Below are positions 53,784-64,000 of a stretch of DNA of 64,000 nucleotides, one piece after another (position 1 is the first letter of the stretch; every line of letters begins with the position of its first letter). The notes under the pieces were generated by a model, which was given only the letters and a program-made list of their open reading frames with translations, searched no databases and was not told the origin of the DNA. Both the position numbers and the translations under genes were made by a program. Source of the DNA: Allolobophora icterica (lineage: Eukaryota > Annelida > Clitellata > Crassiclitellata > Lumbricidae). The stretch lies in the NCBI GenBank assembly GCA_963556255.1, contig OY744606.1, forward strand, positions 70,673,170 to 70,737,169, read 5' to 3'.

Positions 53784-55930
53784 TACCGATCGCCATGTTT
53801 GTCCAATCTGTGGGCTGATCCAGGGTCGTGAGGCGTTTAGATATATATCCAGGGTTAACGTCGCTTGCTCTGCGTGTCGGGGGAAAACGATTCTCTTTCT
53901 TCGAGTTTAAATCCGTTTTTAGTCGCAGACAGAAATAATCCTTTCGAATCGCAAAGTCTTTCAACTTTCGGAAATTTTGGCCAGGACTTCGTTACTGGGA
54001 GGGGTATTCATATCCGTATTCGGTCGTTTCTCGCGTTGTCGTAGCGTAGAGATAGGGGAAGTTCACACGGTCGGCGTGTGGATTTGAACGCTAGTCCTGC
54101 GTTCTTTCCGTCGGGCTGGGTCGATCAGTAGGGAGACGTTGATAGCTCATCTGTCGTCGGTTAACATCTGGGGAGGAACGACGGCGTTCGGAGCTGACGG
54201 GCTGAGCTCAAGTTTCGTTGTCGACGACTCTGCATCGACTTAGTCACTGTCGGTGACTGTGTGGGTATGTCGGAGAAGCGGAGGCAGACATCGGTAGAGC
54301 GACACGTCCGTTTGTGTCCTTCTGGGTATGGGTAGATCTGCTCTCGACTGGTCTTCTCCTCGTCTCGTAGGCGCGTCCTCGGCTCTCGTCGTAGGGGGCT
54401 GTTTACCGGAAACCACAGCATGTCTTTCTGGCAAAAATCCTTCCTTTTTATGCGTTCCTTTAACATGGCAGGTATAGGAAAGCTGACTTTGTACTCAAAC
54501 GCCATCTTGAATTCTAAAGTAGCGTCTCTCCTTTGTCTGAGTTTGGGCGTTCTCGCATTCGGCTCCAGACCTTCGAACACGTAACAGGTCTGCTCTCTTA
54601 TGGTGGATTACATACTCGGATTACTAAGTCTCGAAATGTTAAGTCGGCTCGTGCGACTAATACTGGTGGATACATACTTGGAGTATGCCTTGGATTATAT
54701 CGAGTATTCTCTCTCTGGCGTCGATGCGATTTCATTTATAAATATATTTCGACTTTCGACTTAGTTTAAAATGGCAGGTAGGTGGATATTCAGTCTTGTG
54801 ATGGTGTTCTACATCATTACAGTACATTATAATTATAAGTGTAATGACGACAACAGATGTAGGCCTATTTCTAGGTTGCTTTAAAGGGCGCATCACGATT
54901 TGTTTAATGACAAATTAGAACGCGTTTAAACATGTCAATATAGGCCTAATTGTAATGTGCAGTATAATCTGATGGTCATATTCATATTCTTTCATTCGGA
55001 ATAAAACCTGTTGTGAGTCAGTGTCTGTGGATAGGCCTAAGCATAGCGGTACTCACAGAAGAGACATATGTGGAGCACGTGTCATTAATTACTCAGGGGA
55101 GAGAGCTTAATTCCCGGCTTCCGATCTATGGACGGATGCGCATCAATTAGATAAACAAATTATGCCAGACTTCGAATCCCAGACGTAAACACTTGGCCCC
55201 ATCGCTAACCAATCTCCTCGACGCTTACCGTATAACTATTATTAGTCTTTCTTGGAAGGTCTCACCTAGTTCCGGTGCGATGCTCTTTCTCGAAACTTCT
55301 CTCAGATCCACCCACCCTATACCTGGACGGAGAACATATCTATTACTTCAAAATGATAATTAGTCTTGGTAATAATTTCTATAACGCCAATTTGTTACAA
55401 TTTCTTTGTCTGCTATAGGTTTATAATACATCAAGGTTCCTGTTTTGAGCTAGCTGAGTCAGCAAAATACTGTGTATACGCTTTCCATTATGTCGGTATA
55501 CCAGCCGTACATTAAACAGGAGACGTCGTGCTTTGTAATGCACTGTCCTATCATACTTGAGTCAGAGAAGACTTTCTGAAGTTGGATCGATGTGGCTGCG
55601 TGCATGCGACGGCGTAGGCTTTCCTATCGCCTAAAAGAAAGTCTGCAGTAGCAAAGCTGTATGATGTCTTGACGCAATGCAATGCCGATGGTACACCAAA
55701 ACCAAACCGCAATCAGGTCAGTATCCAGAACAGTCCTCAAGTCAACCTAGAGGTGGATATGCAGTTTGAAAGAGGTAAGTTTTTAGAACGAAATGACACA
55801 AGCGCCTGCACACAACGAACAGATAGGTCTACATGCAGGAAGAGAGTTCCGAAATTTAGGTTAAGCCGAAGAAGCTCGTTCACCAATCAAAGTCATAGTT
55901 TTATGGTGTGACCAAACAATAAAGACAACA
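53784..55930. other. Non-coding or unresolved DNA upstream of the gag-like ORF
   Basis: About 53784-54770 seems more GC-rich, with an Arg-rich 139-codon frame on the minus strand (54161-54580) that has no recognisable motif. The sequence ATGGCGATCGGTATGT at 53785-53800 (minus) could also be a first exon with a splice donor. The rest shows nothing recognised. Confidence 0.35.
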
Positions 55931-55936
55931 ATTAAA

Positions 55937-56235
55937 ATGACGTAAAGTCAAAGGAAGATAATAAACAGCCTATGACGTAAAGACATAGAAAAACAACAAA
56001 GGCAATTCATGACGAAAGCACAAAGAATGACAGCGAATAAAAAATGACGTATACGCACACAAAGAAAGACAGTAAATGACGTATATACAAACTGCAGAGA
56101 GAAAATAAAGACAACAATCCGCGTAAAAATAAAGAAGATAATGAAGACAGTAAATGACGTAAGGACAATTAAATAAAATGAAATCAATGACGTAATGACA
56201 AAGGAAGACGATAAATAACGCAAAGTCACCTTCAT
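55937..56235 (+). repeat. Degenerate ~35-bp array with TGACGTAA cores
   Basis: TGACGTAA/TGACGTAT cores recur at about 55938, 55974, 56046, 56076, 56154 and 56188, with weaker ones between, separated by A-rich AAAGACA stretches. TGACGTAA resembles a CREB/ATF half-palindrome. Confidence 0.7.
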
Positions 56236-56269
56236 TTTGACAGTCATCAACTTACATAATAACCGTTGT

Positions 56270-56395
56270 ACGTCTGTCCCGTAAACAAACACTATTGTGA
56301 CGTCACTATACTGCCGCCTTGGCGACGGTTGTCTTGACGGTAGTCTTGACGACGGCTATATATGCCTATAATATGGCGTTATTGTTATCACTGTA
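56270..56395 (+). repeat. Dispersed GACG-rich repeat, second copy
   Basis: TGACGTCAxTATACTGCCG, GTCTTGACGGTAGTC, then GCCTATAATATGGCG closely parallels 20270-20345. Confidence 0.7.
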
Positions 56396-56649
56396 ATAAT
56401 AATTGTTTTTTATATACCGTGATTTTTCACGGGTTTACAGCTAGTTAAAGTATAATTTCCTTTCCATGTTAAGTTATTCTAAACTGGGAACTGCCATGGG
56501 AGTGCATGCGCATGCGCTCTGTCCTAACGCATGCGACATTTGAAGACGGCGCTGAATAGAGAACAACTACGACGCTGTCTTCGCGTCATCATCGTCATCA
56601 TCTTTCCCAACAACAACAAATTGGCTGTTTACGTGCTTACAGTCTACAC

Positions 56650-57245
56650 ACATTAAACGTTTGAAACTCATTCAAAACTACTGGCCCGAGCTGTACCATG
56701 GACACCCAAGTATCACCATATATCCCATCCTTAAATCACTCCATTGGCTGAAAATAATTAACACATCCACTTCAAAGTCCTATCCGTAACTTACATACCA
56801 CACACCACAATTTACTGCCAGCCCAAGTATCTTCGCAAACTCTTCATCATCCAATAACCCAGCTCTATACTCTCACTCTTTCGCGCCACCGAGTCGCTAT
56901 ACTCATCTCAAGTTCTTCAACCGATCCATGGATTTACTACATTGCTTCTCAACTCTGGAACGATCTCCCTCCTGAATTCCGCAAATTTTCGGTTTCTGCA
57001 TGTGCACCAAAAGCTCCGCTCACCCACCATCATCTGACTCAAGCCTTTCTCTGTCACTTCTTAGGCTTTCCATTCTAAAGTCTCATCTCCTCCTCCAAGA
57101 ATTCCGACTCTCTGATCCATCCACTCCGCGCTGCCTTCCAATCTTTCACGTCCTCAACGAAACTCGTCTTAGCAGCCCTGCGTGGTCTTCTGGCATTCGG
57201 ACTCATGCAGACAACCCATTTGACTTGACGCAGCGCTCGTGAATA
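56650..57245 (+). pseudogene. LINE reverse-transcriptase C-terminal relic
   Basis: Fragments across frames read SILKSLHWLKI, YIPHTTIYCQPKYLRKLF, GFTTLLLNSGTISLLNSANF and LVFKSRFRTLEF. These correspond to the C-terminal region of CR1/L2/jockey-type LINE ORF2 (LxSLHWLP, APxLWNSLP). Several stops and frameshifts show decay. Confidence 0.62.
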
Positions 57246-58277
57246 ACCTGGTGGGCACTGCGCTTAGTTTTTAAGTCGCGCTTTAGAACTTTGGAGTTTA
57301 TGATCACGACTGCATTAGGCCTACATCGCATTGCAGCTGTGAATTGTTGGAAAACATTTACAACGAAGTATTAAATCTGATCTGCCTCTGCGCATTAGAA
57401 ATGTGTCTCATTGTGACCCAAGTTTCAGGGAGAGGCATTCATCGCAAATATGGATACAGGCCTACCCCTTCGTCCAAGATTGGCGGCGAATGTAGGCCTA
57501 CCCTGGAGTGACACAGGGGTATATATGCCTCATGATGGAAAAATGCCAGCATGAGGAGAATGCTGGGGTTGATGGATGGAGAGCACAAGCGACGCGAGTT
57601 TTACACCCTGTTTATTATGCTTGCAGGGGATCCATTTCTGTTACGGTATATTATACTTGGTGTGTCAATCATTCCCTGTATCATATATATGTAGCCTATA
57701 TATGCACGCATATAATTACGTATATATTCATATAAATGTAGACGTATACATATACATATTTGTATATATGTGTGTGCGGGTGTATGAATATATACATACA
57801 TATAATGTAGACCTTAATAGATAAAATAATGAGGGTTTATATATGCGTGCATACCATGCATGCAGCGTGGTTTATTCAGTAACTGCTGTCTCTAGTTCTT
57901 CGATGGATATCTATGTATACTACTTGACGTATGTGTGGATATCTGGTTGTGATGGAGCTTGACACTATACTATATGGAGCATGTCAAACACGCCTGTGAA
58001 ATCTGATGCTCCGCTTCGGTTCTATAGCAGGTAGCTATAGGCCCTACTGAGTAACTGCTGTTGCTGTCCGATCTCATTCCTCGCTGGTGTCGTCATCCCT
58101 TTTATTCTTCGTTTCCATATCGCTTGCTGTCTGCCTATGTATGTTTGCTTGTCTGACTGTCTCACTGAACCTCTTTCTGTTTCACATGCCCTCTCAAGTA
58201 TGCATGTACACAAGCGCCAGTAAGGTATACCCTTCTCTCTTTATTGGTCTCCCTTGTCTTAGTGTTGGTTAACTACC
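57246..58277. other. Non-coding spacer
   Basis: AT-rich ATATATAC-type sequence at 57670-57810; no gene recognised. Confidence 0.35.
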
Positions 58278-58425
58278 AATGTCGCTGTCTCTGTCTCTCT
58301 CTGTCTCTCTCTGTCTCTCTGTCTCTTTCTCTGTCTCTCTGGCTCTCTGTCTCTCTGTCTCTCTGTCTGTCTGTCTCTGTCTCTGTCTGTCTCTGTCTCT
58401 GTCTCTTTCTCTCTCTTTCTTTCTT

Positions 58426-58515
<90 letters not shown>

Positions 58516-58640
58516 GTCTCTGTCTCTCTGTCTGTCTCTGTCTCTGTCTCTGTCTCTGTCTCTGTCTCTGTCTCTGTCTCTGTCTGTCTTTCTGTCTGTC
58601 TGTCTCTCTCTCTGTCTCTCACTCTCTCTCTGTATCTCTC
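58278..58640 (+). repeat. (CT)n/(CTGTCT)n microsatellite
   Basis: Polypyrimidine tract of about 360 bp with mixed CTCTGT units and a pure (CT)n core at about 58430-58505. Confidence 0.95.
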
Positions 58641-59084
58641 GGTCATTCCTGTCTTTCACGATCTGCTTTTCCAACTCCATATATGTCATACTATGTCTCT
58701 GTTTCTCTACCTGTATCTGTCCCCTTGTTTGTCTGTTCAACCGTCTCTGTCTTACTGTCTGTTCTCTTCCTTCAATAAATGTTATGATGCTTGAACAGCC
58801 GCAGCCTGACAGCGTGATTTATCCCGTCCTAAACGGAGCCCACAGTTGCATCCCTGTGAAGTTGTGGGAACGACAGCATCACCGGCTGCAACCCCCTATC
58901 TTGACATCATCATCCGCACAGTTATCTCGTCCAATGATATCGTATTTTGCGCAATTATAAACGGCAAGGTCCCCGCTGCGTTGGCTTCTGTCTCTCCGGT
59001 TGATGGTGATGTTTTACCTGCTGCTGCTTGCAGCTGCTTTGACAACCTCTCAGGTTCAGCAGCAGACTGTGAGACACATCCGTC
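58641..59084. other. Non-coding spacer
   Basis: No recognised feature. Confidence 0.3.
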
Positions 59085-59275
59085 CATCTACCCATTCACC
59101 CACATCTACTCATTCATCTACCCACCCACCCAAAAACACCCCCCCCCATCCACCAACCTAACCATCCGTATATCCGTCCATTCCATTCATCCATCCATTC
59201 CATGCATCCATGCATCCATCCATCCATCCTTTCCACCCACCCATCCACCCATCCATCCATCCAGCCAGCCAGCCA
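59085..59275 (+). repeat. (CCAT)n-type degenerate microsatellite
   Basis: CCATCCAT, CCACCCA and CAGCCAG variants. Confidence 0.88.
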
Positions 59276-60233
59276 ACCTCCTGAACTAGATAGAGAAACT
59301 GGTTTTTGTCAGTCTCTAACGGAGAGATTTAAGACCTGTTTACTACTAATGGTTTATGTCCAGGTCTCCAGCAGAGTAAAACTAATCCTCTACAAAACAC
59401 GAACTTAATCACCTCATACTAAATAAGCAAAAAGTATCCTATTTTTCTGCTGGATGTTGCGTGGTGCTAGTGGTAGTGAAAATCATGATTATCCTGATCA
59501 GGATTATTAATCTGGAAACTTTATTCTGATTGTCTACAAGGTAAGATACAATCTGGAAACTTTATTCTGATTGTCTACAAGGTAAGATACAATCATTAAT
59601 TAGTATGACGACAAAACATAGCCAATTATGTTCGCTTAGAATTCTGAAGACGGTTGTTCATCCTTGTTACAGAATGTACGCCTATATATAGTTAAGTTCG
59701 ACGCTATGTAGCACCAGTCCTGTCAACATCACGTCTCGGTTGAATGGTAGTTTTTACAGTGGATCAGCTGCTGCTGCTGTTAGGGGTGGAGGAGGTTGAT
59801 GGGTGGGACGACGGGGAGGGGGCGGGAGGAGACGAGTACCTGTCAGAACGGCGCTACTTCCTTCATCGGCGCGAGACGATTGTTGCTGATGCTGAGGCTG
59901 TTGTTTATCGATACTAACAACCCAACTCACATGGACGACCGTGTCGACATCTGGTGTTTATCCGGTGAATCGTATCCAAACAAACCGACGTCTCTCTCGT
60001 CGACCTTCAGGGTGCCTCCTCAGCTGTCGTCACTCGTTCCAGTCGCACGCTCCCTCGTGCCCAGCTGCTCGCGCCGGGCTGTCTTAGAGGGACTCGGCTG
60101 GGAAGGGAATTTGGCATGACACTCGGCGGGAATAAGGTTCTCACAGCATCATAAACCCTGTCGCGTTTCTTAAAGGGTTGCGACGCTTCCCTGGCAGCTG
60201 GATGTCAATCTCCTTTCGTCGATGTTTGGGTTT
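59276..60233. other. Non-coding spacer
   Basis: Apart from the small duplication at 59509 nothing is recognised. The 107-codon frame at 59796-60119 lacks motifs. Confidence 0.3.
59509..59594 (+). repeat. 41-bp tandem duplication
   Basis: AATCTGGAAACTTTATTCTG and the following 21 bases are repeated exactly from 59550. Confidence 0.92.
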
Positions 60234-60560
60234 GTCAGTCAGTCAGTCGGTCAGTCAGTCAGACTCAGTCAGTCATAACGTCATTCATTCAGTCAGTCAA
60301 TCAATCAGACTCAGTCAGTCATTAAGTCAGTCATTAAGTCAGTCAGTCTGTCAATCAGTCAGTCATTCAGTCAATCTGCCAATCGGTCGGTCGGTCAGTC
60401 AGTCAGTCAGTCAGTCAGTCAGTCAGTCAGTCAGTCAGTCAGTCAGTCAGTCAGTCAGTCAGTCAGTCAGTCAGTCAGTCAGTCAGTCAGTCAGTCAGTC
60501 AGTCAGTCAGTCAGTCAGTCAGTCAGTCAGTCAATCAATCAATCAATCAATCAATCAGAC
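60234..60560 (+). repeat. (CAGT)n microsatellite with variant flanks
   Basis: The pure core is at about 60394-60532, flanked by CAAT and CATT variants. The QSVSQSV frame is an artefact. Confidence 0.95.
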
Positions 60561-60984
60561 GCAGTCAGTCATTAAGTCATTTAGTCAGACGGTCTATCAA
60601 TCTGAGCGTCAGTCTGTCAGCCTGCAGTTCAGTTCAATTGACACCCACTGTGACTTAATACCAATATACTAAATGTTTTCTATGAAATTCCTTATACACA
60701 TAGGGCAAAGGTCATGCGTCTTGACTGACATCCGAGAGCCGTATATTATGACAGCGTTTGCCGCGGGATTGGGGGAAGTGAAGAGGCTAATTCCAAAACC
60801 GTCCTGCATGGATATGTTGCTATGCCTCAATTGCCTCATATTATATCCAAACTTCCGTATGATATAGCATGTTTGTCACTAAGATAACTAAGGCCTACTC
60901 CAAGTATCTCACACCATGTATATATGCATTGCAGACCCTCCGATTCCTAATTCCTTCTTCTGACTGAATAACTGTATGTAGGCC
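60561..60984. other. Non-coding spacer
   Basis: No recognised feature. Confidence 0.3.
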
Positions 60985-61200
60985 TATGTATGTATGTATG
61001 TATGTATGTATGTATGTATGTATGTATGTATGTATGTATGTATGTATGTATGTATGTATGTACGTACGTTCGTACGTACGTACGTATGTATGTATGTATG
61101 TATGTATGTATGTATGTATGTATGTATGTATGTATGTATGTATGTATGTATGTATACGTATGCATGCATGCATGCATGCATGCATGCATGTATGTATGTA
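60985..61200 (+). repeat. (TGTA)n microsatellite with TACG and TGCA variants
   Basis: Long TGTA runs interrupted by a CGTACGTT block at about 61062-61086 and a TGCA block at 61161-61188. Confidence 0.95.
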
Positions 61201-61825
61201 TGCCTCGTTCGGTCTTTCCTATCTAAAATATAGGTTTCCCATTCGTGGCTCTCTCCAAACCTAATTCTTTCACACCATCCTCACAATCTCTGTCCTCTGG
61301 ATTTCTCTCACGAGTCTCATCTCATCTGTCTGTCTATCTGGCTGTCTCTGTTTCTATTTCTTCCTGCTTCCTTCTGTGCTTTGAAATTCCTCCAATAATT
61401 GGAGTCCCTACTTTCCCAAGACCCTTTGAATTTGATGCTTTGTGAAAGGTCAGAGGTGACGTTATTGAATCTCCCCTTTCCTTCGCGTGCATCAGCCAAC
61501 GCATCTGAGAGAGCCTCGTCCTACAAGGAAGAACCAATCCACCGCATATATATACATGCCATCACCCTATCATCACTGTACAGAACTCTGATGAATTCCC
61601 TGGCGACAGTACCAGTCGCTTGTGAAGCCCCTACTCCCTCGCAGTTACTGACCTGTGAATTTTATTGCTTCTGTGAGATATCCATCATGCATGATTAGAC
61701 GCTAAGGATTTCCAAGCATCTGTTCAACTCACCCCACTTCGTAGGACTATATTTATAATATATTGTGAATTCTACTCTTCTGCCTAGCACTTATAATCAT
61801 GTCGGACGACTGAACCATAACGATA
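61201..61825. other. Non-coding spacer
   Basis: No recognised feature. Confidence 0.3.
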
Positions 61826-62127
61826 ATGATGCTGATGATGATTATGATGATTATGATGATGATGATGACGATGACGATTATTGTGATGACGACGACGACG
61901 ACGATGATGATGATGAGGACGATGGTAATAAGAATACTAATAGCAATGATGACGATAATGATGATGAGTATGATGATGATGTCAGAGACGATGAAATGAT
62001 GCCAATGCAGGTAATAATAACAATTATAATAATAATAATAATATAACAGAAGCAATAAAACAAAAACAACAACAAAACAGCACGCAACAACAATAGCAAC
62101 ATCATTAGCAACAACAATATTATTATT

Positions 62128-62160
<33 letters not shown>
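61826..62160 (+). repeat. GAT-rich then AAT-rich microsatellite region
   Basis: Degenerate GAT/GAC units to about 62000, then (AAT)n at 62021-62045 and 62118-62160. Confidence 0.88.
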
Positions 62161-62164
<4 letters not shown>

Positions 62165-62712
62165 GCCTCTCGTGTTCGCTCGGTTTCGGTCGACAAGCCA
62201 GACACAGCGCCATCAATGACCTTATTCATCGCACTCTTAATAGAGCGGGTACCCCGGCGATCAAAGAACCATCAGGACTTACCAGATCCGACGGAAAAAG
62301 GCCGGACGGCCAGACTCTGATCCCTTGGAGTGGCGGACGCCCTCTGATATGGGACGCGACCGTGGTGGATACGGTAGCCGCTTCATATCTTCCCGAGACA
62401 GCGATCACGGCCGGAGGAGCAGCAGAAAGGGCGGCCACAAGGAAGCACGCCAAATATTTAGAACTAGAAACGAGATACACCTTCGTGCCGATCGCCGTGG
62501 AGACATTGGGCCCTACCAACAAAGAAGGTCTCGCCTTTGTTTCTGAAATCGGCCGCCGATTGACGGCAATCACTGGCGAGGCCCGCGAGACAACCTTTCT
62601 CTTCCAGAACATTTCAATAACAATTCAACGATTCAATGCCGTTGCATTCCAGGGCACCTTGTCAGGACTACCCGGGATCGAGGACCAGCGGGCCCATCCA
62701 AGCTGGATCTAA
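62161..62712 (+). pseudogene. LINE C-terminal region with restriction-like endonuclease (REL) features, 5'-truncated
   Basis: The frame is open from the edge of the AAT tract to TAA at 62710. It reads NGLSCSLGFGRQARHSAIND, then LIHRTLNRAG, SDGKRPDGQTLIPWSGGRPL, IWDATVVDTVAASYLPE, TRYTFVPIAVETLGP and FLFQNISITIQRFNAVAF. R-H-S/N followed by RPD, then about 15 residues and Asp, agrees with the RHN...(K/R)PDx12-14(D/E) pattern of REL-type LINEs (R2/R4 group). The motif pattern is from memory. Reverse transcriptase is absent, so the copy is 5'-truncated, as usual for LINE insertions. The 183 residues have no internal stop, so the copy is young. AAT repeats lie on both sides. Confidence 0.78.
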
Positions 62713-62749
62713 CTATACAATCTTGAAGAAAACGTTGCAAATTCGAGAC

Positions 62750-62955
<206 letters not shown>

Positions 62956-64000
62956 TAATATTGAAAACGATAATTAAATAGTAGTGGTGTTGATGATGAT
63001 AATGATTCTGGTATCTGAATTAGCGCATATTAAAACGCTCGTTGAAGAAGCTTCCTATAGGCTCCTAGCAGTACAAGTGTCGACACATTTGTTTAAAGTA
63101 TCATCAAATCTTCGTTCGTATGCAGTTATGCAATAATTAGGTATCAACAGGATCATCATCATCACCGTCGTCTCCTTCTTCTCAGCGCTACCTTCTTCTC
63201 AGCGCTACCTTAGCAGCGTTGAAACAAATCTCCTGCGATCACCTTGCCCTCTTCAACCGATGACGACGTCATGACATTTGACCCTCGTGTCGACCTCTGA
63301 CCTTTGGCCAGTCTCCCGACTACAAATGGCAATTCCATTAATCTGGTGATGGAGGGATCGAGGGAAGGAGGGTTAGGCTGGGGTGTAGGGGAGGCTAATT
63401 GGGATGATGCTGGGCTCATCTGGTCTCCATTAGGTCCGGAGACAGCGACCAGGCCATTTGGGGAAAGTAATAGGAAAACCACTCAAAGAATCTGTTGAAA
63501 GACACAGAACCGGTTGGCGATCGGAACAGGAAGATGGAATAGAGAGGGGATGAAGGGATAAGGGGATGCAGAGATGAAGGTGGCATTAGACGCACAGGCG
63601 TCTAATCGAAGATCCACCGTAGAACTAACGACTTGGCTTAGTATCTGGTCAGTCGGGGGAAGGCGATTGAGAAGGTATCTAATGCGCTGCGATTAAAGGC
63701 CGCTTTGTCTTTTTATCCTATATATCCCAGGTTTAGGGCTGCAGTTCAGGTAATTAGGCCTAATAGCAACCTTGTGTTATTTTAAAAACAAATAATCATA
63801 TTATGGCTTAATTATGCAAAATTATGTGTCTTACTGTCATAGGCGTAAGTTCGCGTAACCTTGTATTGTGACGACGATGTCGGTGTAAAAGAGATGGTGA
63901 CCGTTTGGTCCTGTGCACTTGTAAAACGCTTATAGTAACTGGAAATGTATACGCAGACTTGTGCAGTCTGGAAAGTCCTGACGTTTCGATGGATGGATGG
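62956..64000. other. Non-coding DNA to the window end
   Basis: CTTCTTCTCAGCGCTACCTT is directly duplicated at about 63175-63212. Nothing else is recognised. Confidence 0.4.

Noticed and set aside
54161..54580. Arg-rich 139-codon frame on the minus strand
   Set aside because: No domain, no splice partners; kept only as a note in the spacer entry.
58244..58960. Long Leu/Ser and Arg/Glu frames over the CT tract
   Set aside because: Repeat artefacts with no conserved motif.

Overview
This is a window from an animal nuclear genome, probably a marine invertebrate. Echinoderm or another invertebrate deuterostome is my guess, at low confidence, from the repeat style and the very frequent palindrome TAGGCCTA. 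Protein-coding content is sparse. Three things stand out: a large virus-like DNA transposon, one complete intron-rich housekeeping gene, and a tiny two-exon gene. The rest is transposon debris and an unusual load of microsatellites.

Region 1-14.6 kb is a Maverick/Polinton (adintovirus-like) element cut by the left window edge. It carries protein-primed DNA polymerase B, a retrovirus-type integrase, a zinc-ribbon plus phospholipase A2-like protein, an FtsK/A32-type packaging ATPase, a double jelly-roll major capsid protein, a probable penton-like minor capsid protein, an adenovirus-type cysteine protease, several small virion-type proteins, and a 723-residue fibre protein made of phage-tail-fibre-like repeats ending in a discoidin-like domain. 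The element is decaying. A 1,913-bp hAT transposon with a perfect 8-bp target duplication splits the polymerase, the ATPase and penton-like genes carry frameshifts, and the protease has lost an obvious start. The capsid and fibre genes remain open. Several genes have a TATA-like box only a few bases before the ATG.

Region 14.6-26.9 kb is mostly non-coding. It holds a degenerate ~177-bp tandem array, an ACTG microsatellite, a hAT-type non-autonomous element, a TIR element, and a small two-exon gene (21088-21962, +) for a 56-residue cysteine-rich protein.

Region 26.9-43.1 kb is the complete EIF3A orthologue on the minus strand. I resolve 21 coding exons that join in frame into 1,271 codons plus stop. 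Its introns hold a 216-bp hAT MITE and several SINE-like copies, but almost none of the microsatellites seen to the right.

Region 43.1-64 kb is repeat-rich intergenic DNA. It holds LINE remnants, a hAT transposase relic, a 1,526-bp hAT-type element, one long gag-like ORF on the minus strand, and many microsatellites. Two copies of a LINE C-terminus with restriction-like-endonuclease features both sit inside (AAT)n tracts, suggesting targeted insertion and microsatellite seeding.
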